Source: an uncultured Selenomonadales bacterium (GTDB taxonomy: Bacteria > Bacillota > Negativicutes > Selenomonadales > Selenomonadaceae). From it: DNA of 64,000 nucleotides. This document shows, one piece after another, positions 26,445 through 34,799 of this stretch. The notes under the pieces are model-generated. The model saw nothing but the letters and a program-made list of their open reading frames with translations, was not told where the DNA came from and did not search any database. Within the stretch, counting starts at the first letter, position 1. Each line of letters begins with the position of its first letter. Both the position numbers and the translations under genes were made by a program. The stretch lies in assembly GCA_900321035.1 (NCBI GenBank), contig ONUH01000005.1, positions 60,953-124,952 on the forward strand, given 5' to 3'.

Positions 26445-27476
26445 ATGAAAAAGTATAATACGGCGCTTCTTGGCGCGACGGGCGCAGTGGGGCAGGAGTT
26501 CTTGAAGCTCATCGAGGAGCGGGATTTTCCCTTTGATAATTTGAAACTTTTGGCGTCGAAGCGTTCGGCGGGGACGAAGATTACGATCAAGGGGAAGGAG
26601 TACGTCGTCGAGGAAGCGACGGAGGACTCCTTCAAGGACGTGAAGATCGCTTTGTTCGCGGGAGGTTCCGCCAGCAAGACGTTTGCCAATCCCGCAGTCA
26701 AGGCGGGCGCGGTGGTCATCGACAATTCCTCCACGTTCCGCATGGACCCGAATGTGCCGTTGGTCGTTCCCGAGGTCAATCCCGAGGCGATCGCGCAGCA
26801 CAAGGGCATCATCGCGAACCCGAACTGCTCGACGATTATCATGGTCATGGCGCTGAAGCCGCTCCATGACGTGAAGAAGATCAAGCGCGTCGTCGTCTCC
26901 ACTTATCAGGCGGTTTCCGGCGGCGGCAAGGAGGCGATGGCGGAGCTGGAGCAGCAGGTGGACGACATTGTGAACGGCCGTCCGGTCAAGGCGGAAATCC
27001 TGCCGGGGGCGAGCCTTGCCAAGCATTATCAGATCGCTTTCAACCTGATTCCGCAGATTGACGTTTTCAAGGAAAACCTCTATACAAAGGAAGAAATGAA
27101 GATGATCGACGAGACGCGGAAAATCCTGTCCGCACCCGATATGCGCATCACGGCGACGACGGTGCGCGTGCCTGTCTATCGCAGCCATGCGGAGTCGGTA
27201 AACGTCGAGTTCGAGGGCGAGGTCACGGAGGAAGCCGCGAAAAAGGCGTTCGCCGCATTCCCCGGTCTCATCGTGAACGACAATCCGGACGAGATGGAAT
27301 ATCCGATGCCGCTCTTTACCTCCGGCAAGGACGACGTGGAGGTCGGGCGTATCCGCAAGGATTACTCGGTGGATCACGGCCTAAATTTCTGGCTTTGCGG
27401 CGACCAGATCCGCAAAGGCGCCGCTTTGAACGCGCTCCAAATTGCGGAGTATATGATAAAGAACGATATGCTTTGA
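26445..27476 (+). CDS. asd: Aspartate-semialdehyde dehydrogenase
   Basis: Converts aspartyl phosphate to aspartate semialdehyde for lysine, threonine and methionine synthesis. The protein of about 343 residues has the NADP-binding GATGAVGQEF, the catalytic cysteine in ANPNCSTI, and QAVSGGGKEAM plus the conserved histidine region (VPVYRSHAESV). ATG 26445 is about nine bases behind GGAAGGGA; ATG 26436 would sit on the ribosome site. It lies 18 bases after dapB, in one operon. Confidence 0.96.
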   Translation: MKKYNTALLGATGAVGQEFLKLIEERDFPFDNLKLLASKRSAGTKITIKGKEYVVEEATEDSFKDVKIALFAGGSASKTFANPAVKAGAVVIDNSSTFRMDPNVPLVVPEVNPEAIAQHKGIIANPNCSTIIMVMALKPLHDVKKIKRVVVSTYQAVSGGGKEAMAELEQQVDDIVNGRPVKAEILPGASLAKHYQIAFNLIPQIDVFKENLYTKEEMKMIDETRKILSAPDMRITATTVRVPVYRSHAESVNVEFEGEVTEEAAKKAFAAFPGLIVNDNPDEMEYPMPLFTSGKDDVEVGRIRKDYSVDHGLNFWLCGDQIRKGAALNALQIAEYMIKNDML

Positions 27477-27494
27477 TCTAATAAGATTTTGTTT

Positions 27495-27618
27495 GACTCC
27501 CCCCCGTCAGCTTCGCTGACACCCTCCTCTATGAGGGGGGGCAGGAAAAGCCTCCCCCTCTGAGGGAGGAGCAACGTGCCAGTGGCACGTTGCTGCCGTA
27601 GGCGTGACGGAGGGAGTC
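27495..27618. repeat. Palindromic intergenic element (MITE/REP-like), copy 1
   Basis: The outer arms GACTCCCCCCCGTCA (27495-27509) and TGACGGAGGGAGTC (27605-27618) are inverted. Inside are GTCAGCTTCGCTGAC, two CCTCC...GGAGG hairpins and GCAACGTGCC-AGT-GGCACGTTGC. A diverged copy with the same inner words lies near 52127-52230. There is no coding capacity; this looks like a small non-autonomous mobile or REP-type element. Confidence 0.7.
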
Positions 27619-27662
27619 TTTAGCAGTTTTGGTTTATCCATTTGACGATAGGAGGGACAGAA

Positions 27663-27935
27663 ATGGATTGGGTCAGCGACGAGACGATGCTGTTTCGGCC
27701 TGCGGCGGAGGAAAACGCGGCGGAAAAGACAATCCGGATTGCCTGCGCGGCGATGGAGGAGAAAGGCTACAATCCCATCAATCAGCTTGTCGGCTATCTG
27801 CTCTCGGGCGATCCCGCCTATATCACCAGCCACAACGACGCGCGCAGCATGATACGGAAGATTGAGCGGGACGAGCTCCTGGAAGAGTTCGTGCGTTCCT
27901 ATCTCGCGAACATGAAAAAAGAAGCGGGGAAATGA
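27663..27935 (+). CDS. ireB: IreB family regulatory phosphoprotein
   Basis: A 90-residue DUF965/IreB protein ([51 protein letters not shown]). In enterococci IreB is a substrate of the IreK Ser/Thr kinase and affects cephalosporin resistance; its molecular role is unresolved. ATG 27663 follows AGGAGGG. It overlaps ruvX by four bases, the usual Firmicute order ireB-ruvX-DUF1292. Confidence 0.92.
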   Translation: MDWVSDETMLFRPAAEENAAEKTIRIACAAMEEKGYNPINQLVGYLLSGDPAYITSHNDARSMIRKIERDELLEEFVRSYLANMKKEAGK

Positions 27936-28357
27936 CGGGGCAGCGGATACTCGGTCTCGACGTCGGCGACCGTACAGTGGGCGTCGCGGCCAGCGATTTG
28001 CTCTTGATGACCGCGCAGGGCGTAGAGACGATTCGACGGGAGACATTGGAAAAGGACTTGGCTCGTCTCGGCGAGCTGATGCACGAATACGACGCGGTGC
28101 GTTTGGTGGTCGGTCTGCCGCGCAATATGAACGGCACGGAAGGTGACCGGTGCGAGATCGTGCGCGCCTTTGCCGAGGAAATCAAAAAGGCGCTGCCGGA
28201 AGCGGACATCGTCTTTTGGGACGAGAGGCTTTCCACGGTCGCGGCGGCGAAGTCGCTGATCCAGGCGGACGTCAGCCGAAAAAAACGCAAGAAGGTCATC
28301 GATAAGATGGCGGCGGTCTTTATCCTGCAAGGGTATTTGGACAGCCTCGCGAAATAA
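27932..28357 (+). CDS. ruvX: RuvX/YqgF-family RNase H-fold nuclease
   Basis: A 141-residue YqgF protein, either a putative Holliday junction resolvase or a nuclease of pre-16S rRNA maturation. It has the RNase H-fold acidic motifs [28 protein letters not shown] and [11 protein letters not shown]. It overlaps the ireB stop (ATGA). A terminator follows directly. Confidence 0.93.
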   Translation: MTGQRILGLDVGDRTVGVAASDLLLMTAQGVETIRRETLEKDLARLGELMHEYDAVRLVVGLPRNMNGTEGDRCEIVRAFAEEIKKALPEADIVFWDERLSTVAAAKSLIQADVSRKKRKKVIDKMAAVFILQGYLDSLAK

Positions 28358-28361
28358 AATG

Positions 28362-28423
28362 GAAATCCCGGCGGTCAGCGTTGCGTTCCTTTTGGAAGCG
28401 CAAAGTTGCCGTCGGGATTTTTT
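28362..28423 (+). terminator. Terminator after ruvX
   Basis: AATCCCGGCGG...CCGTCGGGATT form a long imperfect stem ending in a T run. Confidence 0.8.
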
Positions 28424-28436
28424 GACGCCCGCGTCG

Positions 28437-28466
28437 TTGACAATCCAAGGCAAAGTACGGTACAAT
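28437..28466 (+). promoter_or_regulatory. Promoter of the DUF1292 gene
   Basis: TTGACA (28437-28442) and TACAAT (28461-28466), 18-base spacer, 48 bases before the coding start. Confidence 0.65.
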
Positions 28467-28514
28467 GCGATAGATGCGACAGATAAAAATGTATGGAAAG
28501 AAAGAGGTGCGCGC

Positions 28515-28874
28515 ATGGCTTCGGAAAAAGAGATGCCGATGGACGAGGAGCAGATGGAGGACGACGAGATTATCGTCGTAATGACCGACGATGACGGCAA
28601 TGAGTATTATTATGTGCAAGAGTTGATCCTGGAAGTGCAGGGCGACAAGTACGCGCTGCTGGTTCCGACTTGCGAGGACGACGAGGAAGAGGAAGGGCAT
28701 TGCCACTGCCACGATCATAATCACGAAGAAGACGACGATGACGCTGCGTTCTTCGCAAAAATCGTGCTTGACGAGAGCGGCGAAGAGGCGTATATCGAGC
28801 CGACGGACGAGGAATTCGAGGCGGTGCTGGCGGCTTACGAGGCCCTGATGGACGAGGAAGAGAACGAGGATTGA
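28515..28874 (+). CDS. DUF1292 domain protein with a His-rich insert
   Basis: A 119-residue, strongly acidic protein. The core EIIVVMTDDDGNEYYYVQEL and the LLVP...DEEFEAVLAAYEALM tail are the DUF1292 family found after ireB-ruvX in Firmicutes; its function is unknown. Between them is an unusual GHCHCHDHNHEEDDDD insert with two Cys and four His that could bind metal. ATG 28515 is preceded by AAAGAGGTG. Confidence 0.85.
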   Translation: MASEKEMPMDEEQMEDDEIIVVMTDDDGNEYYYVQELILEVQGDKYALLVPTCEDDEEEEGHCHCHDHNHEEDDDDAAFFAKIVLDESGEEAYIEPTDEEFEAVLAAYEALMDEEENED

Positions 28875-28888
28875 ACGGAGGGATTTCC

Positions 28889-29278
28889 ATGACGTTTGAG
28901 CCGAAATTTTTGCGTTGCCGCACCTGCGGGCGATTGGTGATGGCGCTGCCGGGCGGAAAAGATCATGCGGAATGCTGCGGCGAGGGTACGGCGGAGCTTT
29001 TGACGGCGAACACGACGGACGCTTCGCAGGAAAAGCACGTGCCGGTCATCGAAGCAAAGGGAGGCCAGGTTACGGTCAAAATTGGCAGCGCTCCGCATCC
29101 GATGGTGGAGGCGCATTACATCCAGTGGGTGTATCTCCATACGAAAAACGGCGGACAGTTCCATTTCTTCGCGCCGGGCGACGCGCCGGAGGCGACCTTT
29201 GCACTGGCGGAAGGCGACGCGCCGGTTGCGGCTTATGAGTATTGCAATCTGCACGGACTTTGGAAGGCGGAAGCGTGA
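28889..29278 (+). CDS. dfx: Desulfoferrodoxin-type superoxide reductase
   Basis: Reduces superoxide to hydrogen peroxide in the cytoplasm of anaerobes. The 129-residue, two-domain protein has a desulforedoxin-like N-terminus with four cysteines (RCRTCGR and ECCGE, CxxC...CC) and a neelaredoxin domain with iron ligands in EKHVPVIE, HPMVEAHYIQW and the C-terminal CNLHGLW, the Fe-His4-Cys site. ATG 28889 follows GGAGG, 15 bases after the DUF1292 gene. Electron donors are not nearby. Confidence 0.93.
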   Translation: MTFEPKFLRCRTCGRLVMALPGGKDHAECCGEGTAELLTANTTDASQEKHVPVIEAKGGQVTVKIGSAPHPMVEAHYIQWVYLHTKNGGQFHFFAPGDAPEATFALAEGDAPVAAYEYCNLHGLWKAEA

Positions 29279-29333
29279 ATTCGGGAGGCCCCCATTAAAG
29301 GGCTGAAGGTGTGAAAAACTATAGGGATGATAT

Positions 29334-29367
29334 AAAAAGCGGTCGGAGATAATTCCGATCGCTTTTT
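29334..29367 (+). terminator. Terminator before defence island 2
   Basis: AAAAAGCGGTCGGA and TCCGATCGCTTTTT form a near-perfect 14-bp stem with one mismatch or wobble. Confidence 0.85.
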
Positions 29368-29517
29368 ACGTCGAATCACCATGAGATAATTCCCCAAAAC
29401 GCGGGTCGAAAAAACGACATTTCGCAGGATGGATTTTTGCCAAATCGAAGGTTTCCCTTGTAATCGATATAATTAAGCATTATAATGACAATATATTATA
29501 GACTGGAGGAAGCAGGG

Positions 29518-30795
29518 ATGGCGAACTACAAGCCGAGGATTATCGACGAAGCTATCGCACATCGTCTGAAGAATAAGGGCGCAATACTTGTGGAAGGTGC
29601 GAAGTGGTGCGGTAAGACCACAACTTGTGAACAACACGCTGCAAGTATTCTGTATATGAGCAATCCCGACCGTGTGAAGCAGAATTTACAACTGGCGGAT
29701 ATAAGCCCGAGTTCCCTTCTGCAAGGTGAGACGCCGCGCTTGATTGACGAATGGCAGATGGCGCCTAAACTATGGGATGCTGTGCGTTTTGAGGTGGATC
29801 ATCGAGACGGTTTTGGGCTTTTTTTGTTGACTGGCTCCGCAGTTCCCGCAGAAATGGATCAAATACATCACACCGGGACAGGCAGATTTGCATGGATTAG
29901 GATGCGTCCTATGAGCCTTTATGAGTCCGGGGAGTCCTCCGGTTCCGTCAGCCTCGGCGCACTGTTTTCCTCTTCGGATGAAGCGATTTTTGCCGAAAAC
30001 AAATCAACATTGGAGGACATTGCCTTTCTCATTTGTCGCGGCGGATGGCCGCAGGCAACATTTCTGGATGGTGAGGATGCGCTGATACAGTCCTTTGATT
30101 ATTTGGATGCTGTCGTGAAATCCGATATTAGCCGTGTGGACGATGTTTCGCGCAACGAGACCAGCGCGCGTCTTATCATGCGCTCTTTGGCACGGCATCA
30201 AGGGACGCAAGCGCCAAACACGACAATTTGTGAAGATATTAACATGAGTGATGACAGGGAACTGAGCAAGGATACAGTGGTGTCTTATACGAATGCGTTG
30301 AAAAAGATTTTCGTGATTGAGGACAGCCCTGCGTGGAATCCTAACCTTCGCTCAAAGACGGCGATTCGCACCTCGGACACACGGTACTTTGTCGATCCGT
30401 CTATTGCAACTGCCGCTCTCGGTGTCGGCCCCGGCGATCTCCTGAACGACTTGGAGACATGCGGTCTGTTCTTTGAAACGCTCTGCATTCGCGATTTGCG
30501 CGTTTATGCGGAAGCATTGGGCGGCAGTGTGTACCATTTCCGAACCAAAGAAGGTTTGGAATGTGACGCCGTAGTCCATCTGCGCAACGGAAGCTATGGC
30601 CTGGTGGAAATCAAGCTTGGCGGTGATAAGCTGATTGAGGAAGGCGTGCGCACCCTCAAAGCAGTTGCGGATAAGATTGACACGACAAAAATGAAAGTAC
30701 CTGCCTTCTTGATGGTTCTGGCAGGAACTTCACCTTATGCGTATCGGAGGGATGATGGGGTATATGTTGTTCCGATTACGGCGTTGAAAAATTAA
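29518..30795 (+). CDS. AAA (DUF4143-type) ATPase
   Basis: A 425-residue AAA_14/DUF4143 protein: P-loop EGAKWCGKTTT near residue 26, PRLIDEWQM as a Walker B-like strand, LTGSA sensor, then a winged-helix and nuclease-like C-terminal region with TKEGLECDAVVHLRNG and GLVEIKLGG, reminiscent of a PD-(D/E)xK core (D...ExK). Such ATPases are common singletons in mobile and defence regions and their role is not settled. ATG 29518 follows CTGGAGGAAG. It is the first gene of island 2, 60 bases before the restriction gene. Confidence 0.8.
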   Translation: MANYKPRIIDEAIAHRLKNKGAILVEGAKWCGKTTTCEQHAASILYMSNPDRVKQNLQLADISPSSLLQGETPRLIDEWQMAPKLWDAVRFEVDHRDGFGLFLLTGSAVPAEMDQIHHTGTGRFAWIRMRPMSLYESGESSGSVSLGALFSSSDEAIFAENKSTLEDIAFLICRGGWPQATFLDGEDALIQSFDYLDAVVKSDISRVDDVSRNETSARLIMRSLARHQGTQAPNTTICEDINMSDDRELSKDTVVSYTNALKKIFVIEDSPAWNPNLRSKTAIRTSDTRYFVDPSIATAALGVGPGDLLNDLETCGLFFETLCIRDLRVYAEALGGSVYHFRTKEGLECDAVVHLRNGSYGLVEIKLGGDKLIEEGVRTLKAVADKIDTTKMKVPAFLMVLAGTSPYAYRRDDGVYVVPITALKN

Positions 30796-30855
30796 AGTTA
30801 TTTGCCGGATTCGGACAATGTGGTACTTGAATATGAATCGGAAAGGAAGATAGCA

Positions 30856-32685
30856 ATGACTTACCTTGATAGAGCAATCAAAGACGGATACGCAACAATC
30901 TCGGGCGCGGAAAACAAACAGAAAATCATTTATGTGTCATCTGATAACCACAGTGAGAATTACAACGACCCTGAAGAAAAAGTCCGCGCGGAGTTTTGGG
31001 CGGAACTCATCTATAAATACGACTATCCCGCATCGCGCATCAAAATTGAAGTCACCGTTCCCGACCGTTTGCCTACCGATCGCGCCGATATTGTCGTGTT
31101 CAAAGATGACGATTGCAAGCGCCCCTATACAGTCGTGGAATGCAAGAAGGACGGTGTCACCGACGCGGAATTTGCGCAGGCCATCGAGCAGGGCGTTGGT
31201 AACGCCACATGGGTCAAGCTCCGTGCGGAATATGTGGTAATCGTCGCCGGCGGGACGCGCCGCGTACTCGATGTGTCGGACAAATTCGGCGCAATGGAAC
31301 GCGAGAAAAATATCCTTGCTGACTTACCGAAAGCCTACGGAAAGCCGCAGGAGTTCCGCTTTTACAAAGGCGGCGTGACCGCAAAGGGCGAAACTGCTTC
31401 GGATATTTCGGAGGTAAACCGTGAAGACCTGATTGTCGCCATCAAGAAATGCCATCAAACGCTCTGGGGCGGCGGGCGTATGTCCCCTCCAACCGCCTTC
31501 GGCGAGCTTTGCAAAATCATTTTCGTCAAAATCAGCGACGAGAAAAAGCCTCGGAAAAAAGGCGAGCCGTACCAATTTCAAATCAAGACCCATGAACCGT
31601 CGCCAAAGTTAGCGGAACGTATCGAAGCACTCTATGATGAGCAAAAGAAAAAAGACCCCGAAGTTTTCACGGAATCTATCAAAGTGGACGACCGTGTACT
31701 TCGGACGGTTGTTTCCCATTTAGAGGCTATCAACCTGAACAAAACCGACCTTGACGTAAAAGGTGTAGCCTTTGAGCAGTTCATGGACGGATTTTTCAAA
31801 GGCGACTTCGGACAGTATTTCACGCCGCGCCCGATTATCGAGTTCGCGGTAAAAATGATGAAGCCGCAAAACGATTGGGATGTGCTCGACCCCTCGTGCG
31901 GTTCGGGCGGCTTTTTGCTGCACACGCTCGACTATATGCGGAGACAGGCCGGTGAATACTTCGACGCGCAATCCGTCGACCATTATAATTATTGGCATGA
32001 CTTCGCTGCAAATCATCTTTATGGCATTGAAATCAACGACGAGATCGCCCGAGTCGCAAAGATGAACATGATTGTCCACGACGACGGCCATACGAACGTC
32101 ATCAGCTTCGACGCACTGGACAGTATCGACAAAATGAACGCAAAAAATCACGGCTTCAAGAAAGACCAGTTCGATCTGATCCTGACTAATCCGCCCTTCG
32201 GCTCTGTGGTGAACAGTGCGGAAAAACTATATCTCTCCGGCTATACCCTCGGCAATACCTACACGGCGGCAGGCAAGGCGAAGCCGCGCAAAAACCAGAG
32301 CTCGGAAATCCTGTTCATCGAGCGGATATGGGAATTTTTGAAGCCCGGCACGGGAAAAGCCGCAATTGTCCTGCCGGACGGGATTCTGACGAACAGCTCC
32401 GCACAATATGTGCGCGACTTCATCTTGGAGCGTTTCCAACTTTTGGCGGTAATCAGTATGCCGCAATTCGCTTTTGCGCATTTCGGCGCGGGCGTCAAGG
32501 CGTCGGTGATTTTCGTCCGCAAGCGGGCGGCAAATGAGACGCCGGACGAAAACGAAGCTATCTTCATGGCGGCGCCGGAGAAAATCGGATACGACGCGAC
32601 GGGGCGCGAGACCGATTCGGAACTCGATGAAATCGTTGCGAAGTACGAGGAATTTCAAAAAGACGCAACGCCTTTTTTTGCATAA
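30856..32685 (+). CDS. N6-adenine methyltransferase with N-terminal HsdR-type nuclease domain
   Basis: A 609-residue protein. Residues about 40-165 are a type I HsdR-like N-terminal nuclease domain with D78 (RADIVVF) and E95-C-K97 (VVECKKD), the D...ExK pattern. The methyltransferase follows: SAM motif DPSCGSGG from Asp345 and catalytic NPPFG from Asn445. Nuclease plus methyltransferase in one chain is the layout of type IIG-like enzymes. The frame ends at TAA 32683-32685 just after a T7 tract (32673-32679); the specificity half continues in the -1 frame with no ribosome site of its own. ATG 30856 has GGAAAGGAAG upstream. Confidence 0.9.
   Translation: MTYLDRAIKDGYATISGAENKQKIIYVSSDNHSENYNDPEEKVRAEFWAELIYKYDYPASRIKIEVTVPDRLPTDRADIVVFKDDDCKRPYTVVECKKDGVTDAEFAQAIEQGVGNATWVKLRAEYVVIVAGGTRRVLDVSDKFGAMEREKNILADLPKAYGKPQEFRFYKGGVTAKGETASDISEVNREDLIVAIKKCHQTLWGGGRMSPPTAFGELCKIIFVKISDEKKPRKKGEPYQFQIKTHEPSPKLAERIEALYDEQKKKDPEVFTESIKVDDRVLRTVVSHLEAINLNKTDLDVKGVAFEQFMDGFFKGDFGQYFTPRPIIEFAVKMMKPQNDWDVLDPSCGSGGFLLHTLDYMRRQAGEYFDAQSVDHYNYWHDFAANHLYGIEINDEIARVAKMNMIVHDDGHTNVISFDALDSIDKMNAKNHGFKKDQFDLILTNPPFGSVVNSAEKLYLSGYTLGNTYTAAGKAKPRKNQSSEILFIERIWEFLKPGTGKAAIVLPDGILTNSSAQYVRDFILERFQLLAVISMPQFAFAHFGAGVKASVIFVRKRAANETPDENEAIFMAAPEKIGYDATGRETDSELDEIVAKYEEFQKDATPFFA
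32673..32679 (+). other. T7 slippery tract joining methyltransferase and specificity frames
   Basis: The methyltransferase reads CCT TTT TTT GCA TAA here. Stepping back one base on the T7 run reads ...TTT TGC ATA ACC CCC GGC GAA and stays open through the whole specificity gene, giving a predicted single chain of about 1073 residues. A homopolymer at exactly this point fits either programmed -1 frameshifting or slipped-strand phase variation, or a sequencing or real indel. Confidence 0.65.
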
Positions 32686-32768
32686 CCCCCGGCGAAAACG
32701 AGCTTTGCGTTTTCGCAGTCAAGCGGGGGAAAATCGAAGGGCGCTTTGATGTTAAATATGCCTTATAT

Positions 32769-34076
32769 TTGCGTAATCCTGAAAAATCTATAGCAAAGAA
32801 AGTATCGTTAGGCGAACTATGCGTTGAGGAACCTTGTTATGGAACGTCAGCAACGGCAATAGTTCGCACTAATGAAAATCAACCGAAATATATTCGCATA
32901 ACAGACTTTGATGATTTTGGCATTGCGCCTGACCATGAATATATGACAGCGGCTTCATACTCCGATAAACATATATTGCAGGCAGGGGATATACTTTTTG
33001 CGCGTTCTGGCGCTACGGTCGGAAAAACTTATTATTACGACGGCTCTATTGGTACTTCGGTTTTTGCAGGATATTGTATCCGCTTTCGGTTCGACAAGAA
33101 AAAAGTCTTGCCTAAATTTGTTTATTGGTACACAAAGACAGAAACATATAAATCGTGGGTGCAAGGGATTCAGCGACCTTCAGGGCAACCGAATATCAAT
33201 AAGGAAGAATATAAATCGTTTGAGATTATACTGCCAAGCATAGAAGTTCAACAATCATTATCTACAAAAATGGACGAAGCCCTTAACAATTACAAGGAAG
33301 AACATGATTCAGCCGATGAATATATCATAAATGCAACGCGAGAATTGTTTTCCAATCTCGGAATTAACTTTCCAGACTATAAACCTTCTTTATATAATTT
33401 TGTGCAATTAAAAGATATTAAAGAGTTCGGACTTTATTGCAATTCTCATAGCGCATATCTGAACCATGTGTTCCAAGCGCTCAAAGATAATAAGCATTTT
33501 GCAGGTTGTCTTGAAGATTATGTGGCGATAAACCCCAACATTGAACGAAAGAAACTACAAGATGATACGGAAGTTTCTTTCGTTCCAATGTCAGCGGTTG
33601 AGGAAAAAACAAACGGCGTTGAATATACGACAATGCAATATGAAAACGTCAAGACAGGCTTTACTCCGTTTCAGAAGGGCGATTTGCTATGGGCAAAAAT
33701 TACGCCTTGTATGCAGAATGGGAAAGCATTTTTGTCAGATGATATGCCTACGCAGGTTGGCTTTGGCTCTACAGAATTCCATGTTTTGCGGCCCCAAAGC
33801 GACCGTATTTATATGCCGTTTCTTTGGGCATTGCTTACCGACGAGCATATTTTGGAAGCCGCACAGGGAATGTTCAGCGGCTCCGCAGGTCAACAACGAG
33901 TACCAGATACGTTTTTAAAGAAATTTCCAATTATCTTGCCGCCGCTGAAAATACAAAAAGCATTGGCAGATAAAGTTTTTGTAGCATTGCGTAAAGCAAC
34001 GGCATTACGTCAAGATGCAGAACAAGAGTGGTTAGGGGCAAAGCAAAAGTTTGAAAAGGAACTGTTGGGGGGATGA
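32769..34076 (+). CDS. Specificity (HsdS-like) half, lacking its own start signal
   Basis: Two target-recognition domains: KKVSLGELCVEE...AGDILFARSGATVGKT with helix ILPSIEVQQSLSTKMDEA, then LEDYVAINPNIE...FQKGDLLWAKITP with helix ILPPLKIQKALADKVFVA. The listed start is a TTG without a ribosome site; the same frame is open upstream to the T7 tract (NELCVFAVKRGKIEGRFDVK before it looks like normal linker sequence). I therefore read it as the C-terminal half of the preceding methyltransferase. It overlaps the next gene by four bases (ATGA). Confidence 0.8.
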   Translation: MRNPEKSIAKKVSLGELCVEEPCYGTSATAIVRTNENQPKYIRITDFDDFGIAPDHEYMTAASYSDKHILQAGDILFARSGATVGKTYYYDGSIGTSVFAGYCIRFRFDKKKVLPKFVYWYTKTETYKSWVQGIQRPSGQPNINKEEYKSFEIILPSIEVQQSLSTKMDEALNNYKEEHDSADEYIINATRELFSNLGINFPDYKPSLYNFVQLKDIKEFGLYCNSHSAYLNHVFQALKDNKHFAGCLEDYVAINPNIERKKLQDDTEVSFVPMSAVEEKTNGVEYTTMQYENVKTGFTPFQKGDLLWAKITPCMQNGKAFLSDDMPTQVGFGSTEFHVLRPQSDRIYMPFLWALLTDEHILEAAQGMFSGSAGQQRVPDTFLKKFPIILPPLKIQKALADKVFVALRKATALRQDAEQEWLGAKQKFEKELLGG

Positions 34077-34765
34077 GTATGGATATTAATAGATTGAATA
34101 CATATTACAAGTTTTTACGAGAGATGACGCACCGTCCTACGCCTCTTAACTATGGTGATGTACAAAATACGAAAAATTTTATACTCTCGCTTGCCACAGA
34201 AATTGAGGAAGATCAGCCATTATTGAGTAATCATTTGAAAAAATGGAATGAACAACTGTTTATAAAAATCGTTCCATATATACAGATAAATCCTTTTATG
34301 ATGGGGAGAATCCTCGAAATACTTGGCCTTTTGCTTGAGCAGCATCAGAGAAAAAACAAACCGATATGGAGTCACATTCATCCGCGAATTATTTCCGTAT
34401 CAAAAAAATTATATCTTGACGGACATTATGCGAACGCTGCAGAAGATGCGTTTATTGAAGTCAATGCATATATTAAGGAGTTATATTCTGCGCTTAATCC
34501 CAATGAACCCAAAATTCCTGATGGTGTAACTTTAATGAATAAGCTTTTTTCTGAAGATTGTCCGCTTGTATCTATACATGATAGAAGTACACAGACAGGT
34601 AGAGATATACATAACGGCTATCGTTTCATGCTGGGAGGCGCTATGTCAGCTTTGCGAAATCCTAAAGCTCATTCAAACGAGGAAAAATTGTCTCCAGAAG
34701 AGGCTATGCGGCGATTGATGTTTGCGAGCATGTTGATGTATAAGATAGATGAAATCGATTTGTAG
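34073..34765 (+). CDS. TIGR02391 (Ymh) family protein, HEPN-type
   Basis: A 230-residue protein whose C-terminal half matches the TIGR02391/Ymh family (GRDIHNGYRFMLGGAMSAL, PEEAMRRLMFASMLMYKIDE). R195-N-P-K-A-H200 is the RN-x3-H signature for which this family has been placed in the HEPN superfamily, suggesting ribonuclease activity. The N-terminal half is unassigned. Its start overlaps the specificity stop, so it is translationally coupled to the restriction gene and may act as its toxin-like backup; that role is inference. Confidence 0.75.
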   Translation: MSMDINRLNTYYKFLREMTHRPTPLNYGDVQNTKNFILSLATEIEEDQPLLSNHLKKWNEQLFIKIVPYIQINPFMMGRILEILGLLLEQHQRKNKPIWSHIHPRIISVSKKLYLDGHYANAAEDAFIEVNAYIKELYSALNPNEPKIPDGVTLMNKLFSEDCPLVSIHDRSTQTGRDIHNGYRFMLGGAMSALRNPKAHSNEEKLSPEEAMRRLMFASMLMYKIDEIDL

Positions 34766-34799
34766 TTTGCAATAGAAAAAAGAAAACGAGGGATAGAGT

